In this document: in pieces, positions 15,216 to 19,073 of the stretch
Layout of the letters: the number at the start of each line of letters is the position of its first letter
Numbering within the stretch: position 1 is the stretch's first letter
Assembly (NCBI GenBank): GCA_012798135.1
Contig: JAAZNU010000254.1
Span: 1 to 19,073 of the forward strand
Direction of reading: 5' to 3'
DNA from: Veillonellaceae bacterium
GTDB lineage: Bacteria; Bacillota_C; Negativicutes; UBA1444
Length of the DNA stretch: 19,073 nt
Made by a program: the position numbers and the translations under genes
Notes under the pieces: generated by a model
What the model was told of the DNA's origin: nothing
The model's input: the letters and a program-made list of their open reading frames with translations, nothing else
Databases searched by the model: none

Positions 15216-16934
15216 ATGGCTATGGTAGAAAAGAATAAATCGCGTTTTGAATTAGAAAAAATGCTTGAAGGTTATCCTGCCCTCAAGCAAATTTTGTGTA
15301 ATATGAAGCAAGTAGTGTGGCTTCTGGATCTGAATACCGATGAATTCGTCTATGTTAGCCCTGCGTTTGAGATTGTCTGGGGCCGTTCCTGCGAAAGTTT
15401 CTATGCAGATCCATTGACTCTGATCAAAAGCGTCCATCCGGAAGACCGAGTTCAGGTAATGTCTGCCAGTCCCGACGACGGCCATAAATCCATGACGCAA
15501 ACTTACCGGATTTTGCGGCCAGATGGTAGTTTGCGTTGGATTTCTGCACATACTTTTCTGATTGAGAGTGGGTCGAGAGAGACTTCTTATCAGGTTTGTA
15601 TTGCTCAAGATATCACCGTACTAAACCAGGTCGATGAGACTTTGCGAAAGGCATTAGATCGTTCTCGCGAGCAATTTACACTCAGCCGGCGGATGAGCCT
15701 GGCCCGTAAACCAGAAGCAGTGCTCAAAACGCTTATGTCTTCCTCAGAATTACGCTTTGCGCGCCGTGCCTTTGTGTTATTTTTTGAATCACCTTCAGTA
15801 AGCCCATCCCCCAGCGCTGAGGTGATATCTTCCTGGCCTTCAGCCACAAACGCGACTACACGCAACCCAAACAAGGCAGTAAATGAAACCAGTTTAATTG
15901 AAGAGCTTGTTCTGTTAAATATTTTCCATCCCTCCCGGCCAATCATTATCCCGCAAATCTCGAAAGACGAACGCCTATCTGCTGTGGTACGGAAGCTGCT
16001 GTTAGAAGAACAAATACAATCTATGGCTATATTCCCGCTGGTGGCACTAGGCAACTGGTTGGGCTGTCTCTTGGTTTTCTACTCCCAAAAAACGCATTTC
16101 CTACCGATTGAGTTACAACATATCAAAGTATTGGTTGATCAGGCTGCGATCACTTTATATAACCTCCAGTTGTTAGAGATCGAAGCAGAATCCCGCCAAG
16201 AGGCAGAACGAGCCAACGAGATCAAGACGAAATTCTTGGCCATGATTTCGCATGAACTGCGCACGCCATTGACATCGATTAAGGGTTTCACAACTACGCT
16301 TCTCGCAGAAGATGTGATCTGGGAACCAGAAGAACAACGCGACTTTGTCCAAACGATCCAGCAAGAAGCTAACCGGCTTCAAGAGCTGATTGACCATCTT
16401 TTAGACCTTTCCCGCCTGGAAGCTGGGATGTTACCGATTTCGCTAGAGCCCCACTCTCTTCAGGATGTAATTGAAGATGCGCTGCCGCAGTTTCAAACTT
16501 TGACCAATGAGCAGATATTAACTATTCATGTACCTGCCACCTTGCCACTGGTTTATGTGGACGCAAAGCGAATCGCTCAGGTATTGGTCAACCTGGTGCG
16601 GAACGCTGCTTTTTATTCCAACAAAGGAACAGAAATAAACATTTCAGCCCACCTCCGGAAAGATTTTGTGCAAATCAATGTTATCGATCAAGGACCTGGA
16701 ATTCCGCCGGCCGAACACAAAAGAGTTTTTAGAGCTTTTCAACGGGGCAAAAGTGTTGAGAACAGCTCAGTGCAGGGTGCAGGGTTAGGATTAGCCATTT
16801 GCAAAGGTCTGGTCGAAGCGCACGGCGGTCACATCTGGGTTAAGAAAAAATCAACTCCAGGCGCAACAATTTCCTTTACCATTCCACTTGTGCCTCTGCA
16901 TATTCCGGCAAACACAGTTGTAGTGGAGAAATAA
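15216..16934 (+). CDS. Soluble PAS-GAF sensor histidine kinase
   Basis: A 572-residue protein without membrane segments, so a cytoplasmic sensor. A PAS domain (about 18-140) includes VWLLDLNTDEFVYVSPAFE and the C-terminal PAC-like TYRILRPDGSLRWI. A GAF-like domain (about 160-325) follows. The HisKA dimerisation domain has the H-box FLAMISHELRTPLTS with His346 as the predicted phosphorylation site. The ATPase domain shows the N box (LVNLVRNAAFYS), G1 (DQGPGIP), F box (FRAFQRG) and G2 (GAGLGLAICKGLVEAHGG). All kinase motifs are intact. A second ATG lies two codons downstream, and the ribosome site before either is weak. It is followed 2 nt later by its probable partner response regulator. The signal is unknown; a PAS ligand, redox state or small molecule are possible. 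Confidence 0.93.
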   Translation: MAMVEKNKSRFELEKMLEGYPALKQILCNMKQVVWLLDLNTDEFVYVSPAFEIVWGRSCESFYADPLTLIKSVHPEDRVQVMSASPDDGHKSMTQTYRILRPDGSLRWISAHTFLIESGSRETSYQVCIAQDITVLNQVDETLRKALDRSREQFTLSRRMSLARKPEAVLKTLMSSSELRFARRAFVLFFESPSVSPSPSAEVISSWPSATNATTRNPNKAVNETSLIEELVLLNIFHPSRPIIIPQISKDERLSAVVRKLLLEEQIQSMAIFPLVALGNWLGCLLVFYSQKTHFLPIELQHIKVLVDQAAITLYNLQLLEIEAESRQEAERANEIKTKFLAMISHELRTPLTSIKGFTTTLLAEDVIWEPEEQRDFVQTIQQEANRLQELIDHLLDLSRLEAGMLPISLEPHSLQDVIEDALPQFQTLTNEQILTIHVPATLPLVYVDAKRIAQVLVNLVRNAAFYSNKGTEINISAHLRKDFVQINVIDQGPGIPPAEHKRVFRAFQRGKSVENSSVQGAGLGLAICKGLVEAHGGHIWVKKKSTPGATISFTIPLVPLHIPANTVVVEK

Positions 16935-16936
16935 AT

Positions 16937-17623
16937 ATGGGAAATATATTAATCGTCGAAGACGATCCAAATATTCGCAAGTTAGTACGTGTAAACCTGG
17001 TCAAGCGCGGCTATACTGTTTGCGAGGCTGAGGACAGCCATCAAGCAATGACCCGCTTTCAGACAGAAGCCGTGGATTTGGTGCTGCTGGACCTGGTGCT
17101 CCCAGGGCTCTCTGGAGTAGATGTGTGTGCATGGATGCGCACCCGCTCGGATGTGCCCATCATTGTGTTAAGCGCGCGCTCGGAAGAAGAATTGAAAGTT
17201 GCAGCATTGGATGCTGGTGCAGATGATTATGTCACCAAGCCATTTGGTCAGGAAGAACTGCTGGCGCGAGTGCGCGCTTTCTTACGCCGTTCGTATTCTG
17301 AGCCAAACATTCCCGAAACCAAAGTTCGGATAGGCGAATTGCACATTGATTTGGAGGCACGCAGGGTGTCCATTGGCGAAGAAGATCTGCGTTTAACCCG
17401 AACTGAGTATGCTATCCTGGCAGTCCTTGCCCAGCATGTGGATGCGATTGTTACCCACGATGAGCTGATTGTCCAGGTCTGGGGTCCGGAGTACCGGGGA
17501 TCCAACCATTATTTACACAACTATCTCGGGCGGCTGCGTAAAAAACTCGGGGAGTACGGGAAGCATCTTGAAACAGTACCTGGCAGGGGATACAACTTAC
17601 ATTTCAAGAATATCCATCAGTAA
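16937..17623 (+). CDS. OmpR/PhoB-family response regulator
   Basis: A 228-residue protein. The receiver domain (1-118) has the acidic pair Asp9/Asp10 (VEDDPN), the phosphoacceptor Asp52 (LLDLVLPG), the conserved Ser in IIVLSARS and Lys in YVTKPFG. The C-terminal winged-helix DNA-binding domain (about 130-226) has the DLRLTRTEYAILAVLAQH and LGRLRKKLGEYGKHLETVPGRGYNL blocks typical of OmpR/PhoB/KdpE-like regulators. GGAG near the end of the kinase gene serves as ribosome site, and the 2-nt gap indicates a cotranscribed cognate pair. Candidate targets are the neighbouring dps-like gene and the divergent uspA-glucan synthase operon, purely by proximity. Confidence 0.95.
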   Translation: MGNILIVEDDPNIRKLVRVNLVKRGYTVCEAEDSHQAMTRFQTEAVDLVLLDLVLPGLSGVDVCAWMRTRSDVPIIVLSARSEEELKVAALDAGADDYVTKPFGQEELLARVRAFLRRSYSEPNIPETKVRIGELHIDLEARRVSIGEEDLRLTRTEYAILAVLAQHVDAIVTHDELIVQVWGPEYRGSNHYLHNYLGRLRKKLGEYGKHLETVPGRGYNLHFKNIHQ

Positions 17624-17730
17624 AATTTTTAATTTGGTATATATTTTAGAGATTATATCCGGAACGTTGATAGCTCCTTTCGTTTAGGATGGTTCAGCAG
17701 CAAGGAAACCATGAGATGAAAGGAGAACCC

Positions 17731-18264
17731 ATGCGCAACAACCGTAATGATGACCATGGCCCAAAGCAGCCCATGCTTGTCCAACCAAATATAGGGCTAG
17801 ATAGCGAAGTCCGTCATGCAGTTGTGGCCCTCCTCAACATTATCCTGGCCGACGAAGTTGTTTTGATCACAAAAACTCGTTGTGCACATTGGAACATTCT
17901 CGGCGCGGATTTCTACGGGCTGCGCAGTCTTTACAAAATACAATACCAGGACATGATCAATATATCTGATGCCATCGCTGAACGAGTGCGCATGCTCGGA
18001 GGATTTGCCATCGGCAGCATGGAGGAATTCCTCCGCGCAACCCGTCTGGAGGAACAGCCTGAAATCGTTCCAGATGTCCTCCATCTTTTGGCTAACTACG
18101 AAACCTCTATTCGGTTCCTGCGCGAGGATGTACGTAAATGTGGCGAAGAATACGAAGATGCAGGCACACTCGACCTACTGGTCGATTTAATGCGCTTACA
18201 CGAAAAAACTGCTTGGGTCCTGCGTGCATATATCAAAAACGAAAAACAACCGCACACGTTCTGA
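17731..18264 (+). CDS. dps: Dps-like ferritin (DNA-protection family)
   Basis: A 177-residue protein with the Dps four-helix-bundle signature: CAHWN (His53, Trp54), then DFYGLRSLY and SDAIAERVRMLGG (Asp80, Glu84). Spacing matches E. coli Dps residues His51, His63, Asp78 and Glu82 exactly, but the residue equivalent to His63 is Arg65 (codon CGC at 17923-17925), so the inter-subunit ferroxidase site lacks one canonical ligand. I chose the ATG at 17731, preceded by AAAGGAG at a proper distance; an in-frame ATG at 17689 adds 14 residues but lacks a ribosome site. The N-terminus is polar and Asn/Arg/Asp-rich. Dps proteins store iron, consume peroxide and bind DNA; how far this one oxidises iron is open. 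It follows the response regulator by 107 nt. Confidence 0.9.
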   Translation: MRNNRNDDHGPKQPMLVQPNIGLDSEVRHAVVALLNIILADEVVLITKTRCAHWNILGADFYGLRSLYKIQYQDMINISDAIAERVRMLGGFAIGSMEEFLRATRLEEQPEIVPDVLHLLANYETSIRFLREDVRKCGEEYEDAGTLDLLVDLMRLHEKTAWVLRAYIKNEKQPHTF

Positions 18265-18512
18265 CACAGATTATTGCGAACGATGCTGCCTTTATGGCTG
18301 TAGAAATTTATCAAATGAAACACGTAAGTTCGGGATACGGAAAAGGTTATTTTCGAATTAATGTCGTTTGTCCAATTTATAGAATTATTATAGATTTTAT
18401 CAAGTACATAAAGAGATACGAGTATGTAAGATAAATTGGTGGAAAGCCTAAACTGATTAAACATCGTGGAAACGCAATATCAATACAGATTTCAAGGAAG
18501 GAAATTGGAAAA
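18265..18512 (+). other. AT-rich leader between dps and the RRM gene
   Basis: This stretch of 248 nt has no convincing ORF or tRNA. It is AT-rich with short stop-broken frames. No clear intrinsic terminator for the Dps gene is seen. The only recognisable element is the ribosome site AAGGAAGGAAA near 18495-18505 ahead of the RRM gene. Confidence 0.4.
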
Positions 18513-18797
18513 ATGGAAACAAGACTCTATATTGGAAATATGTCACAAGAAACAACTGAACAAGATTTGCTGTCTATGTTCAGTAAGGCAGGTACGGTAG
18601 GATCTGTCAACGTGGTCACAAACCAAAAGACTGGAAAATCGAGAGGTTTCGCCTTTGTGACGATGAGCAGTCTGGCTGAGGCGGAAACAGCCATCAGCAT
18701 GTTCAATGAAAAAGAAATCGATTCCCACACACTTAAGGTGAATGTCTCATTGCCGCGGGAAGATCGCCCGAGTCCTGCTAGTGAAAGCAACAAGTAG
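18513..18797 (+). CDS. Single-RRM RNA-binding protein
   Basis: A 94-residue protein consisting almost entirely of one RNA recognition motif. RNP2 is LYIGNM (residues 5-10) and RNP1 is KSRGFAFV (residues 42-49), with the aromatic residues Tyr6, Phe46 and Phe48 that stack on RNA in this fold. A short Ser/Pro/Glu-rich tail follows residue 80. It resembles the cyanobacterial and other bacterial Rbp proteins, several of which are cold-induced RNA chaperones. GGAAGGAAA precedes the ATG by about 10 nt. The 248-nt AT-rich leader after dps may contain its promoter or a temperature-sensitive leader, but I see no distinct hairpin there. A 46-residue basic protein gene follows 15 nt downstream. Confidence 0.93.
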   Translation: METRLYIGNMSQETTEQDLLSMFSKAGTVGSVNVVTNQKTGKSRGFAFVTMSSLAEAETAISMFNEKEIDSHTLKVNVSLPREDRPSPASESNK

Positions 18798-18812
18798 GAG
18801 AGGGGATATACG

Positions 18813-18953
18813 ATGGGACGTAAAGGTGTTAGTAAACGAAAGCCCAAATCAAAAAACAAAACGACATCGAACGAGATTAGAAATGACACAGAACCGAGCA
18901 TTGCCCGCGTGTCTGAATCCCAGACCGCAAAGTTAATTGAGCAGTGTGCATAA
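18813..18953 (+). CDS. Small basic hypothetical protein
   Basis: A 46-residue ORF starting MGRKGVSKRKPKSKNK and ending LIEQCA. AGGAGAGGGG lies about 7-15 nt before the ATG, and the gene follows the RRM stop by 15 nt, so cotranslation is likely. The N-terminal third is strongly basic (nine Lys/Arg in 16 residues) and the rest is polar, consistent with a disordered nucleic-acid-binding tail and a short helix. I recognise no family. It might assist the RRM protein or bind ribosomes or DNA; this is inference from charge and position. Confidence 0.65.
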   Translation: MGRKGVSKRKPKSKNKTTSNEIRNDTEPSIARVSESQTAKLIEQCA

Positions 18954-19073
18954 ATACCTCAACTCAAGACAGATAGGAGTAAAGAAATCTGCCTGAAGGG
19001 TAAACCGAACACATTGTTGACGATCATCGCTATCTGGACAGCCAAAACGCCCAGACAAAGGAAAGACCGAACC
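18954..19073 (+). other. Window end, no gene assigned
   Basis: After the small basic gene there are 120 nt with no ATG-initiated frame. A TTG at 19016 opens a frame to the window edge (starting MTIIAIWTAK if used), but its ribosome site is poor. AGGAG near 18975 has no start codon at a suitable distance. It may hold the beginning of a gene continuing outside the window. Confidence 0.3.

Noticed and set aside
17689..17730. A 14-residue longer start for the Dps-like protein
   Set aside because: The upstream ATG has no properly spaced ribosome site, while AAAGGAG is placed correctly for the ATG at 17731.
1..19073. CRISPR arrays, insertion sequences, rRNA genes
   Set aside because: No regularly spaced direct repeats, transposase frames with terminal repeats, or rRNA-like segments were seen on either strand.

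Overview
The window looks like chromosomal DNA of an environmental, probably Chloroflexota (Anaerolineae-like) bacterium. This assignment is an inference. It rests on a degenerate DUF11/MBG surface-protein gene ending in a Y-x-P-F-type C-terminus, a soluble PAS-GAF kinase with an OmpR-type regulator, single-RRM and Dps stress proteins, and moderate GC content. No rRNA or other phylogenetic marker is present.

Left part (1-2935): a CAT-anticodon tRNA is followed, tail to tail, by a tyrosine recombinase gene. Next comes a small HTH/zinc-ribbon protein gene on the same strand, then a divergent two-HTH XRE-type regulator closed by a strong hairpin terminator. This is the control and integration end of a small tRNA-targeting element. 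It carries a near-consensus sigma70 promoter, a palindrome at the predicted start of transcription and a 20-bp inverted repeat upstream of the integrase. No cargo gene and no second attachment site was found in the window.

Middle (3049-4349): a GC-rich, decayed remnant of a secreted Ig-like/MBG/DUF11 protein, with at least four frameshifts and one nonsense codon.

Centre (4582-14534, minus strand): a two-gene operon of a tandem universal stress protein and an intact 2965-residue cyclic beta-1,2-glucan synthase (GT84, GH189-like and GH94 modules), separated by 2 nt. This dominates the window and suggests stress-linked synthesis of cyclic glucan.

Between the operon and the next gene (14535-15215) is a 680-bp divergent intergenic region full of structure. 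On the minus strand there is a terminator-like hairpin, then a 21-codon ORF with a strong ribosome binding site, then a perfect 47-nt palindrome with a GCGAAGC apex, then the uspA ribosome binding site. On the plus strand there is a short ORF and a canonical intrinsic terminator 45 nt before the histidine kinase start. Both flanking operons may therefore be controlled by RNA leaders.

Right part (15216-19073, plus strand): a soluble PAS-GAF histidine kinase and an OmpR-family response regulator (2-nt gap), a Dps-like ferritin with one canonical ferroxidase His replaced by Arg, an RRM RNA-binding protein and a 46-residue basic protein. Read together, the right two thirds of the window form a stress and envelope-adaptation neighbourhood next to an integration hotspot.
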